This document shows positions 54,433 to 63,546 of a stretch of 64,000 nucleotides of DNA, piece after piece (positions within the stretch are counted from its first letter, which is position 1; each line of letters opens with the position of its first letter). The stretch comes from Williamsia serinedens (GTDB taxonomy: Bacteria; Actinomycetota; Actinomycetes; Mycobacteriales; Mycobacteriaceae). The translations under genes and the position numbers were made by a program. The notes below the pieces were generated by a model that saw nothing but the letters and a program-made list of their open reading frames with translations, was not told the origin of the DNA and made no database searches. The stretch is from assembly GCF_024171725.1 (NCBI RefSeq), contig NZ_JAMTCG010000001.1, positions 682,001 through 746,000 on the forward strand, written 5' to 3'.

Positions 54433-55590
54433 TCAGGGACGCAGTTCGAGGTCGATCACGACCGGTGAGTGGTCGCTGACGGGCGGCGTCCCCTCGGGGC
54501 GGTCGACGACGGCGGCGTCGAGGACGGTGAACTGGGCGGACGCATACACCCGATCGCTCGTCGGACGCGTCGCGACACCGGCGTCGCTGAGTCCCACCGC
54601 CTGTGCCAGCCGCGTCTCCGCGGCGTACTCGGCGGAGTCGCGTTGCGTGTTGAAGTCCGCACCCACCACGGTGGGTCCCGGCCAGAGTCGGACGGTGTCG
54701 AGCACGGGCGCCACCTGACGGGCCACCTCGTCGACGCCGTCGTGCGGAGAGCTGAAGTGCCCCGAGACGATCCGGATCGCGGTCCCCGCCGGTGTCACCG
54801 CCATGGCGTCGGCGGCGCCCCGCGGCTGGTGTTCGGTGGTCGTCGGGAACCAGCGACGACGCAGTCCCCAGCGACCACCCGCGGCGCCGGCCCACAGCGC
54901 GAGGGCAGAGCGGGCGCGTCGGGCCCAGTCGTCACCGAACGCGTCGCCGATCCGCAGTCCGCGGGCATCGGTGAGCGTGATGCCGTGGAAGGTCAGGATC
55001 CCCGGCCCCTCCTGCCGCCCGTAGACCTTCTCCGCGGTGACGGACATCGTCGCGCCGGTGGGGTGCAGGCGGCGGGCCAGCGCGCGCAGCGTGTCGCTGA
55101 ACGTCGACCGCAGCGCGAACCGGTCGAGCTCCTGGAGCAGCACGATGTCGGGGTCGAGGTCGGCGATCGCCTGCGCCAACCGGTCGAGCTTGGCCGGGGT
55201 CGCGAGGAACTCCCCCGAGCCGCCCATCCCGCCGTGCACGTTGAACTCGACGACGCGGATGCGTTCGGGCGCGCGGACCGCGGGATCCGCAGCGGCCCGG
55301 ACCGGCACGACCGGTGTCCGTGGACCGATGGCGGTCGCCGCGGCAGCGGCTCCCAGAGCAGTCGCCGCGCCCAGCGCGGCCCCGGCCCGCGGCCGCGACC
55401 ACACCGACCCGACTGCGGCGCCGATCGCTGTCGCGGGCACCGGCCACCACCCGCGGTCACGGATCGCGGTGCCCACCGTCTCCACCAGTCCCGGGCGGTG
55501 ACGGGGTGCGGGGATCGGCGGGAGTGCGGCGCCCCGGACGCGCGGGACGCGTCGGACACCGTGCACGCGCGGTTCGACCGTGAGAGCCAT
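54433..55590 (-). CDS. endonuclease/exonuclease/phosphatase (EEP) family protein
   Basis: A 385-aa protein. The N-terminal 100 residues hold two Ala/Gly-rich hydrophobic stretches (possible membrane anchor). The EEP domain follows: IRVVEFNVHGG (metal Asn), DIVLLQELDR (metal Glu), VVGADFNTQRDS and SDHSPVVIDL (catalytic His). Substrates in this superfamily range from DNA to phosphoinositides and sphingomyelin; a surface phosphodiesterase is my guess. No clear ribosome site precedes ATG 55590, which is 15 nt from the Dabb gene, so coupling is likely. Confidence 0.85.
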   Translation of the reverse strand: MALTVEPRVHGVRRVPRVRGAALPPIPAPRHRPGLVETVGTAIRDRGWWPVPATAIGAAVGSVWSRPRAGAALGAATALGAAAAATAIGPRTPVVPVRAAADPAVRAPERIRVVEFNVHGGMGGSGEFLATPAKLDRLAQAIADLDPDIVLLQELDRFALRSTFSDTLRALARRLHPTGATMSVTAEKVYGRQEGPGILTFHGITLTDARGLRIGDAFGDDWARRARSALALWAGAAGGRWGLRRRWFPTTTEHQPRGAADAMAVTPAGTAIRIVSGHFSSPHDGVDEVARQVAPVLDTVRLWPGPTVVGADFNTQRDSAEYAAETRLAQAVGLSDAGVATRPTSDRVYASAQFTVLDAAVVDRPEGTPPVSDHSPVVIDLELRP

Positions 55591-55605
55591 CGCCGACCGC
55601 CGGCG

Positions 55606-55908
55606 TCAGATCTCGAACTGGACGCGCGCGATCTGTTCGGCGACGGCGCCGATCTCGGCACGGTGCACGTTGTGTTCGGCGTCGACGTCGTAGCCGCGGT
55701 AGTCCTCGGCGGTCGCCCAGTCGTTGGTGATCGCGAAGTCCCAGCCGCCGTCCCGGAGACCGGCGTCCAGGCCGGTGTGGTTGGCGAGACACCCGGGGAG
55801 GTCCAGCGCGGCGATCCCTGCGAGAGCGCCCTCGAGGCGGGCCCGGTCCTGCGTGGCCTGCTCACCCTCGGCGGCGCGCAGCCGCCCCATCACGACGTTG
55901 CGGATCAT
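55606..55908 (-). CDS. Dabb (stress-responsive A/B barrel) family protein
   Basis: A 100-aa ferredoxin-like dimeric alpha-beta barrel protein: IRNVVMGRLRAAEGEQATQDRARLEGALAGI, then GGWDFAITNDWATAEDYRGYDVDAEHNVHRAEI. Members act in stress response or as small cyclases; no specific role can be given. A CATACT box stands 6 nt before the ATG, suggesting a leaderless start. Confidence 0.85.
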   Translation of the reverse strand: MIRNVVMGRLRAAEGEQATQDRARLEGALAGIAALDLPGCLANHTGLDAGLRDGGWDFAITNDWATAEDYRGYDVDAEHNVHRAEIGAVAEQIARVQFEI

Positions 55909-55930
55909 GGGGCGAGTATGCGCCAGGGCG

Positions 55931-56425
55931 TCAGAGGTGTGCCGCGGTGACCGCCGCCCAGTAGATGTCGGCGGTCGCCGCGCAGGTGGAGTACCCGGTG
56001 CCGCTCGTGCCGTAGGCGTACGCGCAGTTCGTCTTCAGGTCCGTGCGCAGGGCGGCGTCGCAGGCGGTGTACGACGTCCCCGCACGGTCGGCCGCGTCGT
56101 AGCAGAGGTCGTGGCGCGCGCAGGGTCCGCGAAAGTCCGCTGCGAAGTAGCTGTCCGGCGACGACGTGCAGTAGTCTTGTCGCGCAACGGGTTCCAGGCT
56201 CGTGTTGTAGACGTATTCGCTCGGGACGGTGACGAAGGCGGTCGCTCGCAGCGTGGTCCGCGACTGCTGTGACAGCGGCGGCCCCGGGTACACCTGCGAC
56301 GCGGCCTGCACCTCCGGCGAGATCGGGTACTGCTCGGTCGGTGTCGCGTGGGCGAGTGCTCCGTCGCCGACGAGGGCGAACACGACGAGCGCGGACGCGG
56401 CGATCAGGGCATGCAGCTTGGTCAT
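55931..56425 (-). CDS. secreted phospholipase A2
   Basis: A 164-aa exported protein with a signal peptide ending near ALAHA/TPTEQYP. The bacterial PLA2 active site is FRGPCARHDLCYDAADRAG (Cys-x2-His-Asp-x-Cys, His-Asp dyad), like Streptomyces violaceoruber PLA2. Six cysteines in the mature part fit disulfides. It would release the sn-2 fatty acid from phospholipids outside the cell with Ca2+. No metalloregulated or toxin genes are near; it stands alone between Dabb and an alcohol dehydrogenase. Confidence 0.88.
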   Translation of the reverse strand: MTKLHALIAASALVVFALVGDGALAHATPTEQYPISPEVQAASQVYPGPPLSQQSRTTLRATAFVTVPSEYVYNTSLEPVARQDYCTSSPDSYFAADFRGPCARHDLCYDAADRAGTSYTACDAALRTDLKTNCAYAYGTSGTGYSTCAATADIYWAAVTAAHL

Positions 56426-56505
56426 GAGCGAAGCGAACCATCTCGCGTCGTCCCTGCGCCGTGACTCCGCTGAACCGCCGGTGAACGCTCACCGACAGGT
56501 GCGCC

Positions 56506-57513
56506 TCAGATCCGGATCACCGTGACGCCACCGGCACCCGCGCCGGGGCGACCGAGGTCGGCGAGCCGTCCGGGCGCGTCCGCCAGTCCGATGACCTCGC
56601 CGAGCAACCGCTGCGGCGCGAGCCGTCCGGCGGCGATGTCGGCGAGCATCGCTGGGTACTCGTGCGCGGCCATGCCGTGGCTGCCGAGTACCTGCAATTC
56701 CCGGGCGACGACGGCGCCCATGGGGACGGCGGGGTCGACGTCGGCGCCGAGCAACCCGACCTGCACATGTCGACCGCGGGGCCGCAGGGTCCCGATCGAG
56801 GCGCGCATGGTGGCCGGTGAGCCGAACGCGTCCAGCGAGCAGTCGATCTCGTCGAGCCCGTCGGCGGATTCGGCCACCTGCGCCGCACCCACGTCGAGGG
56901 CGAGGGCCCGGCTCGTCGCCGACGGGTCGATGCCGACGACGCTCGCGCCCCGTGCGGCGGCGATCATGACGGCGGCCAGACCCACCCCGCCGCAACCGTG
57001 GACGGCGACGCGCTCCCCGGCCTGTACCGCGCCAACCGCCGTGACAGCGCGGTAGGCGGTGGCGAACCGGCACCCGAGACCGGCGGCGGCCTCGTCGGAC
57101 ACCGCGTCGGGGACGGCGACGAGGTTGACGTCGGCGTGGCGAAGGGCGACGAGGTCGGCGAACGAGCCGGCGTGGGTGAAGCCTGGTTGCTCCTGTCGCT
57201 CGCACACCTGGTGATCGCCCCGACGACAGCTGCGACAGGTCCCGCAGGCGCACACGAAGGGCGCGGTGACGCGATCTCCGGGCGACCATCGGGTCACGCC
57301 CGCGCCGACCTCGACGACCGTGCCGACCAGTTCGTGGCCGGGCACGCTCGGCAGCGGGATGTCGGGGTCGTGCCCCTGCCAGCCGTGCCAGTCCGATCGG
57401 CACAGTCCCGTCGCCGCGACGGCGACGACGACACCGTCGTCGGGGCACACCGGGGGTGCGACGTCGCGGAGTTCGATGGGGCCGCCGAAGCGCTCGTACA
57501 CGACTGCTCTCAC
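56506..57513 (-). CDS. zinc-dependent alcohol dehydrogenase (MDR)
   Basis: A 335-aa medium-chain dehydrogenase. Catalytic zinc ligands are in TGLCRSDWHGW and PGHELVGTVVEVG; the structural zinc site is CACGTCRSCRRGDHQVC (four Cys); the cofactor fold is VAVHGCGGVGLAAVMIAAARG. NAD(P)H-dependent oxidation of a primary alcohol is expected, substrate unknown. GTG 57513 starts it, with CAGGCT 6 nt upstream as a leaderless-type box. Confidence 0.92.
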   Translation of the reverse strand: MRAVVYERFGGPIELRDVAPPVCPDDGVVVAVAATGLCRSDWHGWQGHDPDIPLPSVPGHELVGTVVEVGAGVTRWSPGDRVTAPFVCACGTCRSCRRGDHQVCERQEQPGFTHAGSFADLVALRHADVNLVAVPDAVSDEAAAGLGCRFATAYRAVTAVGAVQAGERVAVHGCGGVGLAAVMIAAARGASVVGIDPSATSRALALDVGAAQVAESADGLDEIDCSLDAFGSPATMRASIGTLRPRGRHVQVGLLGADVDPAVPMGAVVARELQVLGSHGMAAHEYPAMLADIAAGRLAPQRLLGEVIGLADAPGRLADLGRPGAGAGGVTVIRI

Positions 57514-57540
57514 GGCCTCAGCCTGCCGCAGCGACCGCTC

Positions 57541-58512
57541 TCAGGAGAAGCCGACGATCGGGCGCGGGCGGTAGTGCTGCTCGAGCGTCGCGATCTCGTC
57601 GTCGGAGAGCGACACGTCCAGCGCCGCGACGGCGTCGTCGACGTGACCGACCTTGCCTGCACCGATGATCGGCGCGGTGACCACCGGCTTGTGCAACACC
57701 CACGCCAGGGCGATCTGCGCGCGCGGCACACCGCGTTTCCCGGCCAGGTCCGACACCGCGTCGACGGTGGCCTTGTCGCCCTCGTCGTAGAGGGTCGAGC
57801 CGAACTGGTCGGTCTGGCTCCGCGTCGTCTCGGTGTCCCAGTCGCGGGTGAGCCGACCGCGCGCGAGCGGACTCCACGGGATGACGCCGATGCCCTGGTC
57901 GGCGCAGAGCGGGTGCATCTCGCGCTCCTCCTCGCGGTACAGGAGGTTGTAGTGGTCCTGCATGGAGATGAACCGGCTCCAGCCGTGCAGCTCGGAGGTG
58001 TACAGCGACTTCGAGAACTGCCACGCGAACATCGAGGACGCCCCGATGTAGCGGGCCTTGCCCGCCTTCACGACGTCGTGCAGCGCCTCGATCGTCTCCT
58101 CGATCGGCGTCGTCGGATCCCACCGGTGGATCTGGTAGAGGTCCACGTAGTCCGTTCCGAGTCGCCGCAGACTGGCGTCGATCTCGGTCATGATCGCCTT
58201 GCGCGACGATCCGCGCTCATTCGGATGCGGGCGACCGTTGTTGTAGACCTTGGTCGCGAGCACGATGTCGTCGCGGTCGGCGAAGTCGCGCAGTGCCCGT
58301 CCGACGATCTCCTCGCTCGATCCCGCGGAGTACACGTTGGCGGTGTCGAAGAAGGTGATCCCCTGCTCCAGGGCGTGCCGGATGATGTCCCGGGACTGGT
58401 CCTCCGGCAGCGTCCACTCGTGCGGTCCCTGGTCCGGCTCGCCGAAACTCATGCAGCCCAGGCAGATCCGCGACACCTTCAGTCCGCTGCGCCCGACGTT
58501 CACGTAGTCCAC
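57541..58512 (-). CDS. aldo/keto reductase
   Basis: A 323-aa NADPH-dependent TIM-barrel reductase of the YajO/AKR13-like kind. MDYVNVGRSGLKVSRICLGCMSFGEPDQ starts it; the tetrad is Asp in FFDTANVYSAGSSEEIVG, Tyr in the same motif, Lys in VLATKVYN and His in VDLYQIHRWDPTTPIEET. It reduces aldehydes or ketones, or detoxifies reactive carbonyls. It lies 27 nt upstream of the alcohol dehydrogenase in the same direction, so a shared transcript is possible. Confidence 0.93.
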   Translation of the reverse strand: MDYVNVGRSGLKVSRICLGCMSFGEPDQGPHEWTLPEDQSRDIIRHALEQGITFFDTANVYSAGSSEEIVGRALRDFADRDDIVLATKVYNNGRPHPNERGSSRKAIMTEIDASLRRLGTDYVDLYQIHRWDPTTPIEETIEALHDVVKAGKARYIGASSMFAWQFSKSLYTSELHGWSRFISMQDHYNLLYREEEREMHPLCADQGIGVIPWSPLARGRLTRDWDTETTRSQTDQFGSTLYDEGDKATVDAVSDLAGKRGVPRAQIALAWVLHKPVVTAPIIGAGKVGHVDDAVAALDVSLSDDEIATLEQHYRPRPIVGFS

Positions 58513-58584
58513 GACACTCTCCTCACTCCGACGTCTCTCCCGTCGACGCTAGCCACGGTCGTCGGTTGCGGCACGAACCGGACA

Positions 58585-58590
58585 TAGGCT
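58585..58590 (+). promoter_or_regulatory. leaderless -10 box for the PIN-like/SDR fusion gene
   Basis: TAGGCT followed by 6 nt (CGCAGC) and GTG 58597. There is no ribosome site. Confidence 0.7.
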
Positions 58591-58596
58591 CGCAGC

Positions 58597-59838
58597 GTGG
58601 AAGGCACCGTGATCGTCGTCGACGCCGCGAACGTGGTGGGGTCACGACCCGACGGGTGGTGGCGTGACCGACGCGGTGCGACGGAGCGGCTGCGGGACGA
58701 GATCGCCGGTCTCGCCGCGACCGGTGTCGACGGTTCGGGACCGGGGAGGGTGCTTCTCGTCGTCGAGGGTGCGGCGCGCGGCGTCGCGTCGACACCGACC
58801 GTCGAGGTGGTCGAGGCCGACGGGTCCGGAGACGACGCGATAGTGGCCGTAGTGGCCGGCCTCGACACGGTGAGCGACTGTGTCGTCGTCACCGCCGACC
58901 GCGAATTGCGCCGCCGGGTCGGGGAACTCGGCGCGCGGGTCACCGGGCCCCGGTCGGTCCGGGGGCGGCCCGGTCCGGGAAGGGTGAACCGGACATCGTC
59001 GTTGGCCCCGCACATGGCTGAGAAGATCTGGTTCATCACCGGCACCTCCCGAGGCTTCGGACGCGAGTGGGCCGTCGCGGCGCTCGACCGGGGCGACAGG
59101 GTCGCGGCCACCGCCCGCGACACGTCCTCGCTCGACGACCTCGTGGAGAGGTACGGCGACGCGATCCTGCCCATCGAGCTCGACGTCACCGACCGCGACG
59201 CCGACTTCGCCGCCGTCGCCCGCGCCCACGACCATTTCGGACGCCTCGACGTGGTGGTGAACAACGCGGGGTACGGCCTGTTCGGCTTCGTCGAGGAGGT
59301 GAGCGAGTCGGAGGCCCGCGCCCAGATCGAGACGAACGTCTTCGGTGCGCTGTGGGTCACCCAGGCGGCGCTGCCGTACCTGCGCGAGCAGCGGTCCGGC
59401 CACATCGTCCAGGTGTCGTCGATCGGCGGCATCAGCGCGTTCCCGAACGTCGGGCTGTACCACGCCAGCAAGTGGGCGCTGGAGGGGTTCTCGCAGTCGC
59501 TCGCGCAGGAGGTCGAGTCGTTCGGCATCCACGTCACGCTGGTCGAGCCCGGCGGGTTCTCCACCGACTGGGGCGGATCGTCGGCGAAGCGGGCGACGCC
59601 CATCGACGCCTACGCCGAGATCCACGAGGCCGCGGACGAGGCTCGCGCGCAGCGGTCGACGACGCCGGGTGACCCGACCGCATCCGGGCGGGCCATCCTG
59701 AAGGTCGTCGACGCCGAGACCCCTCCGCTGCGCGTGTTCTTCGGGGAGGCCCCGCTCGGCATCGCCAAATCGGACTACGAGAAGCGACTGGCGACCTGGG
59801 AGGAGTGGCAACCCGTCGCCGTCGAGGCCCAGGGCTGA
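58597..59838 (+). CDS. PIN/NYN-like domain fused to short-chain dehydrogenase
   Basis: One uninterrupted frame of 413 aa. Residues 1-125 look like a small PIN/NYN-like protein that is normally free-standing (VIVVDAANVVGSRPDGWWRDRRGATERL, VVVTADRELRRRVGELGARVTGPR; acidic metal-site residues). Residues 140-413 are a classical SDR: WFITGTSRGFGREWAVAAL, NNAGYGLFGF, catalytic YHASK. The two are joined by a short Gly/Pro/Arg linker without a stop. ATG 59014 could start the SDR alone, but it has neither a ribosome site nor a TANNNT box. Confidence 0.8.
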   Translation: MEGTVIVVDAANVVGSRPDGWWRDRRGATERLRDEIAGLAATGVDGSGPGRVLLVVEGAARGVASTPTVEVVEADGSGDDAIVAVVAGLDTVSDCVVVTADRELRRRVGELGARVTGPRSVRGRPGPGRVNRTSSLAPHMAEKIWFITGTSRGFGREWAVAALDRGDRVAATARDTSSLDDLVERYGDAILPIELDVTDRDADFAAVARAHDHFGRLDVVVNNAGYGLFGFVEEVSESEARAQIETNVFGALWVTQAALPYLREQRSGHIVQVSSIGGISAFPNVGLYHASKWALEGFSQSLAQEVESFGIHVTLVEPGGFSTDWGGSSAKRATPIDAYAEIHEAADEARAQRSTTPGDPTASGRAILKVVDAETPPLRVFFGEAPLGIAKSDYEKRLATWEEWQPVAVEAQG

Positions 59839-59889
59839 TCGTCGCCCCGCGCGTTTGACGTGCCCCGGTCGGCGGGCACCCGCCCGGGC

Positions 59890-61356
59890 ATGACGAGCAC
59901 ACAGTCGGCCGTATTCGACACGATGCCCATCGCCGGCGACTGGCGCCGCGGTAGGGCGAAGTCGGTGACGACCGACCTGGACCCCTACACCGGCGAGACC
60001 ATCGTCGAGATCGCGAACGCGTCCACCGACGATGTCGACGACGCGTTCGCAGCGGCCGCCGACGCGCAGCGCGCGTGGGCGGCTCGGTCGGCGTCCGACC
60101 GCGCCGAGGTCTTCGTCGAGGCCGCGGCGGTGATGACCCGGCGCAAGGACGAGATCGTCGGGTGGTTCACCCGCGAGCTCGGCGCCATCCGACCGCGGGC
60201 GGAATGGGAGTGGCTGGCCGTCCGGGCGGTGATGCTCGAGTCGGCGTCCTGTCCCGGCCGCGTCGCGGGGCGGATGCTGCCCGGGGATCTCATCGACGGC
60301 AAGGAGAACCGGGTCTACCGGCGTCCGTTGGGCACGGTCGGGGTGATCAGCCCGTGGAACTTCCCGATGCAGCTCTCCAACCGATCGGTCGCGCCCGCAC
60401 TCGCGGTCGGCAACGCGGTGGTGCTCAAACCCGCCAGCGACTCCCCCGTCACCGGGGGACTGCTCCTCGCGCAGATCTTCGACGAGGCGGGCCTCCCGCC
60501 CGGCCTGCTCAGTGTCGTCGTCGGGAAGTCCTCGGAGATCGGTGACCACCTGGCGGGGCATCCGTCGTCGCGGCTGACCTCGTTCACGGGGTCGACCGAG
60601 GTGGGTGAACACCTGGCGCAGCAGTCACCCCTGACGAAGAAGTCGTTGGAACTCGGCGGGAACGGCCCGCTCGTCGTCCTCGACGACGCCGACGTCGACC
60701 GCGCCGTCGACGCGGCGGTCTTCGGGTCGTTCTTCCACCAGGGTCAGGTGTGCATGGCGACGAACCGCATCATCGTCGACGACAGCATCCACGACCAGTT
60801 CGTCGACAAACTGTGCGCGCGGACGACCGCGTTGCGCGTGGGCGATCCCCGCGATGCCGACACGCAGATCGGCCCGATCATCAACTCCTCACAACGGGAC
60901 TCGATCCGCGACAAGATCTCCCAGGCCCACGACGACGGCGCCGAGGTGGTCGGCGGCGGTGAGCCGACAGGGCCGTCGGGGCTGGTCCTCCCGCCGTGCG
61001 TGGTCGTGGGCGACAACTCGGTCGCCACTGCGCGCGAGGAAGTGTTCGGTCCGGTGGCCACGGTCATCCGCGCCGACGACGAGGATCACGCCGTGGCGAT
61101 CGCCAACGACACCGACTACGGGCTGTCGAGCGCGGTATTCAGCGCCGACGTCGACCGCGCGGTGCAGTGCGGCCTCCGCATCGAGGCCGGCATGACCCAC
61201 GTCAACGACACCACGATCAACGACGAACCCAACACCGCGTTCGGTGGCGAGAAGGCCTCCGGCATCGGTCGCTTCGGCGGCGAGTGGGCCATCGAGGAGT
61301 TCACGACCGACCACTGGGTCGGGATACAGCGGACCCGACGCGACTACGCGATCTGA
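59890..61356 (+). CDS. aldehyde dehydrogenase family protein
   Basis: A 488-aa NAD(P)-dependent aldehyde dehydrogenase. Cofactor and structural motifs are GTVGVISPWNFPMQLSNRSVAPALAVGN, TSFTGSTEVGEHLA, the general base Glu254 in LELGGNGP, catalytic Cys288 in QGQVCMATN, and EEVFGPVATV. It is nearest to benzaldehyde/vanillin-type enzymes by pattern, but the substrate is open. ATG 59890 is used; GTG 59860 in the same frame adds ten residues. The preceding SDR and the earlier dehydrogenases suggest an aldehyde/alcohol catabolic neighbourhood. Confidence 0.92.
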   Translation: MTSTQSAVFDTMPIAGDWRRGRAKSVTTDLDPYTGETIVEIANASTDDVDDAFAAAADAQRAWAARSASDRAEVFVEAAAVMTRRKDEIVGWFTRELGAIRPRAEWEWLAVRAVMLESASCPGRVAGRMLPGDLIDGKENRVYRRPLGTVGVISPWNFPMQLSNRSVAPALAVGNAVVLKPASDSPVTGGLLLAQIFDEAGLPPGLLSVVVGKSSEIGDHLAGHPSSRLTSFTGSTEVGEHLAQQSPLTKKSLELGGNGPLVVLDDADVDRAVDAAVFGSFFHQGQVCMATNRIIVDDSIHDQFVDKLCARTTALRVGDPRDADTQIGPIINSSQRDSIRDKISQAHDDGAEVVGGGEPTGPSGLVLPPCVVVGDNSVATAREEVFGPVATVIRADDEDHAVAIANDTDYGLSSAVFSADVDRAVQCGLRIEAGMTHVNDTTINDEPNTAFGGEKASGIGRFGGEWAIEEFTTDHWVGIQRTRRDYAI

Positions 61357-61399
61357 GCGCGGTCACGCCGGGTCCGGCGAGGTGTCGGGGAGGGCGGTG

Positions 61400-61873
61400 T
61401 CAGCCCAGTTCCGCCTGCGTCCAGTTGCTGGAGAAGTCGAGGCCGGACCGGATGTAGAGCTGGCTGACCGGGCAGCGACGCTCGACCTCGGAGACGAACT
61501 TCTGGAAGGTCGCCTCGTCGGCATCCGACTGCACGGTCACGTCGACGGTCACCTTGTCGAAGTTGGCGTTGCCCTCCGCGCCGGTCACGAACACCGCCGT
61601 GTCGAGGTCACCTTGGATGCGGAAGGTGAACTCGCCCAGCGAGATGCCCAGGTCCTTGGCGACGATGGACGCGGTCACCTGGTTGCACGAGGTCAGCGCA
61701 CCCAGTGCGTACAGCAGCGGGCTGGGCGCGGCGTCCTTGCCGCCGAACGCCGGGTAGGCGTCGGTGTCGAACTCGTGCTTGTTGTCGCCCTGAGCGATCA
61801 GGTGCTGCGCGACCCCGGAACCGGTCGCCTCCACGACGAAGGGGACGACGGACGTGCGGATCGTGCTGGACAT
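61400..61873 (-). CDS. OsmC/Ohr family peroxiredoxin-like protein
   Basis: A 157-aa thiol peroxidase-type protein. The two redox cysteines are Cys63 in ALGALTSCNQVTA and Cys134 in VERRCPVSQLYIRSG. It reduces organic hydroperoxides with lipoyl or low-molecular-weight thiols. ATG 61873 has AAAGGGCC upstream. It converges on the aldehyde dehydrogenase across 43 nt. Confidence 0.92.
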   Translation of the reverse strand: MSSTIRTSVVPFVVEATGSGVAQHLIAQGDNKHEFDTDAYPAFGGKDAAPSPLLYALGALTSCNQVTASIVAKDLGISLGEFTFRIQGDLDTAVFVTGAEGNANFDKVTVDVTVQSDADEATFQKFVSEVERRCPVSQLYIRSGLDFSSNWTQAELG

Positions 61874-61978
61874 GGACGGCCCTTTCGATTGCTGACGGAA
61901 CCGGTCCAGGATGCCTCATGGCACGCGTGCGGGGAGCGGGTTGCGATCAGCGCGACCGGAACCCGGCCGACGGGAACA

Positions 61979-63523
61979 TCAGCGGAAGCTGAGGGGTTCG
62001 TCGCCCCAGGCGGCCCGGAGACCCGCGTCGACGTCGGCCACACGATCGCCGGCGTCGATGACCAGGGCTCGTCGGGTCTGCGTGTCCCATGCGGGCCAGA
62101 TCGGATCGACGGCTCCCCCGTCGGGACGGCCCGTGGCCGCGAAGGTCGTCCATCGCCGCTGCATCCGTTCCGACACCCGACGTGCGACCGCATGACCGCC
62201 GAGGAGGAACTCGACGCTGCGCTTGCGCGACCGCACACCGCCGAACACGTAGCCGAGCTCGGTCGCGTGGGTCGCCCCGATGCCCAGCGCCTTCAGCAGC
62301 CGGGACGCCCAGTCGTAGCGGTACAGGTAGACCGGGGCGACCGTGCTGTGCCCGTCGGCGAGCCACACCGTCGGCATCCGGAAAGCGAGGTCGCGGGCGA
62401 CGGCCAGGCCGCGGGCCTTCTCGCGGACCCGGGAGTAGGCCGACATGACGTCCTCCTCGGCCGGGATGACGAGTTCCGGCCGCTCGACGGCGATCTGGGA
62501 GAACATGGCGCGGATGGCGTCGGCCTTGATGGGGATGATCGGTGACCGGATGAGACGGAACAGCGCCGCCTCGTGCTTGTTCGTCCCGATCACCAACGGG
62601 ACCGGTGCCGCGCGACCCGCCCGGAACGCGTCGATCGGGTACTCCGACAGGACGTCGCCGTCGACGACGGGCGCGAAGGCCAGGCGACCCGGCGCGGCCG
62701 TCGGGACGGCGTCGAAGAGTGCATTCGAGGCCTTCAGCAAGGTCTCGACCGGGAGGTCTCGCAGCCGGGAGACGTCCTCGGGCGCCACCCCGACCTTCTC
62801 GAGGAACTGCTCGGCCACGATCCGAGCCCGCGCGGCGTCATAGATCGACGTCGCGGGCGAACTCTGGGCGATCGCCCGGTGATAGAGCCCGCGTGCGGAC
62901 GGCACCGCCATCAGCGTCGTCACCATGCCCCCGCCGGCCGACTCGCCGAACACGGTCACCGACTCCGGGTCCCCGCCGAACGCGGCGATGTTGTCGCGCA
63001 CCCACTCCAGCGACGCGATGACGTCGCGCAGCGCCAGGTTGGTGTCGAAGGTCTGCGTCTCGTCGCCGAACGAGGTCAGCTCGAGGAACCCCAACGGGCC
63101 GAGGCGGTAGTTGATCGTGACGAGGACGACCTCGCCGTCGCGGACGAGCCGCGGCCCGTCGTAGATCGGCTGACTGCCCGACCCGACGATGTAGGCGCCA
63201 CCGTGGATCCACACCATCACCGGCCTGAGCGTGTCCGGTCCTGCCGATTCCGGTGCCGCGACGTTGAGCACCAGGCAGTCCTCGGAGACGCTCACCCCCT
63301 CGCCGATGTCGAACATCGGGAACCGTGGTTGTGGTGCCGCGGGGCCGAAGGTGGACGCGTCGCGGACGCCCGTCCACGGCTCCGGCGGCCGGGGTGCCCG
63401 CCACCGCAGGTCGTCGACCGGGGGTGCGGCGTACGGGATGCCCTTCCAGCGACGGATGCCGGTGTGGGCGTCGACGGTGCCGCGCACCGTGCCCTGCGCG
63501 GTCGCGACCTCGAGTGAACTCAC
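61979..63523 (-). CDS. carboxylesterase type B
   Basis: A 514-aa alpha/beta-hydrolase esterase. Characteristic parts are GIRRWKGIPYAAPPVDDLRWRAPRPPEPW, SEDCLVLNV, the oxyanion VWIHGGAYIVGSG, the nucleophile FGESAGGGMV, the acidic residue in GTNKHEAALF and the late His of the GIGATHATELGYVFGG region. It hydrolyses carboxylic esters, possibly triglycerides or xenobiotics. GTG 63523 follows GGGGAG; the frame is open upstream but outside the family's normal length. Confidence 0.93.
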   Translation of the reverse strand: MSSLEVATAQGTVRGTVDAHTGIRRWKGIPYAAPPVDDLRWRAPRPPEPWTGVRDASTFGPAAPQPRFPMFDIGEGVSVSEDCLVLNVAAPESAGPDTLRPVMVWIHGGAYIVGSGSQPIYDGPRLVRDGEVVLVTINYRLGPLGFLELTSFGDETQTFDTNLALRDVIASLEWVRDNIAAFGGDPESVTVFGESAGGGMVTTLMAVPSARGLYHRAIAQSSPATSIYDAARARIVAEQFLEKVGVAPEDVSRLRDLPVETLLKASNALFDAVPTAAPGRLAFAPVVDGDVLSEYPIDAFRAGRAAPVPLVIGTNKHEAALFRLIRSPIIPIKADAIRAMFSQIAVERPELVIPAEEDVMSAYSRVREKARGLAVARDLAFRMPTVWLADGHSTVAPVYLYRYDWASRLLKALGIGATHATELGYVFGGVRSRKRSVEFLLGGHAVARRVSERMQRRWTTFAATGRPDGGAVDPIWPAWDTQTRRALVIDAGDRVADVDAGLRAAWGDEPLSFR

Positions 63524-63546
63524 CCGACCATTCTCCCCGAGGCCGG

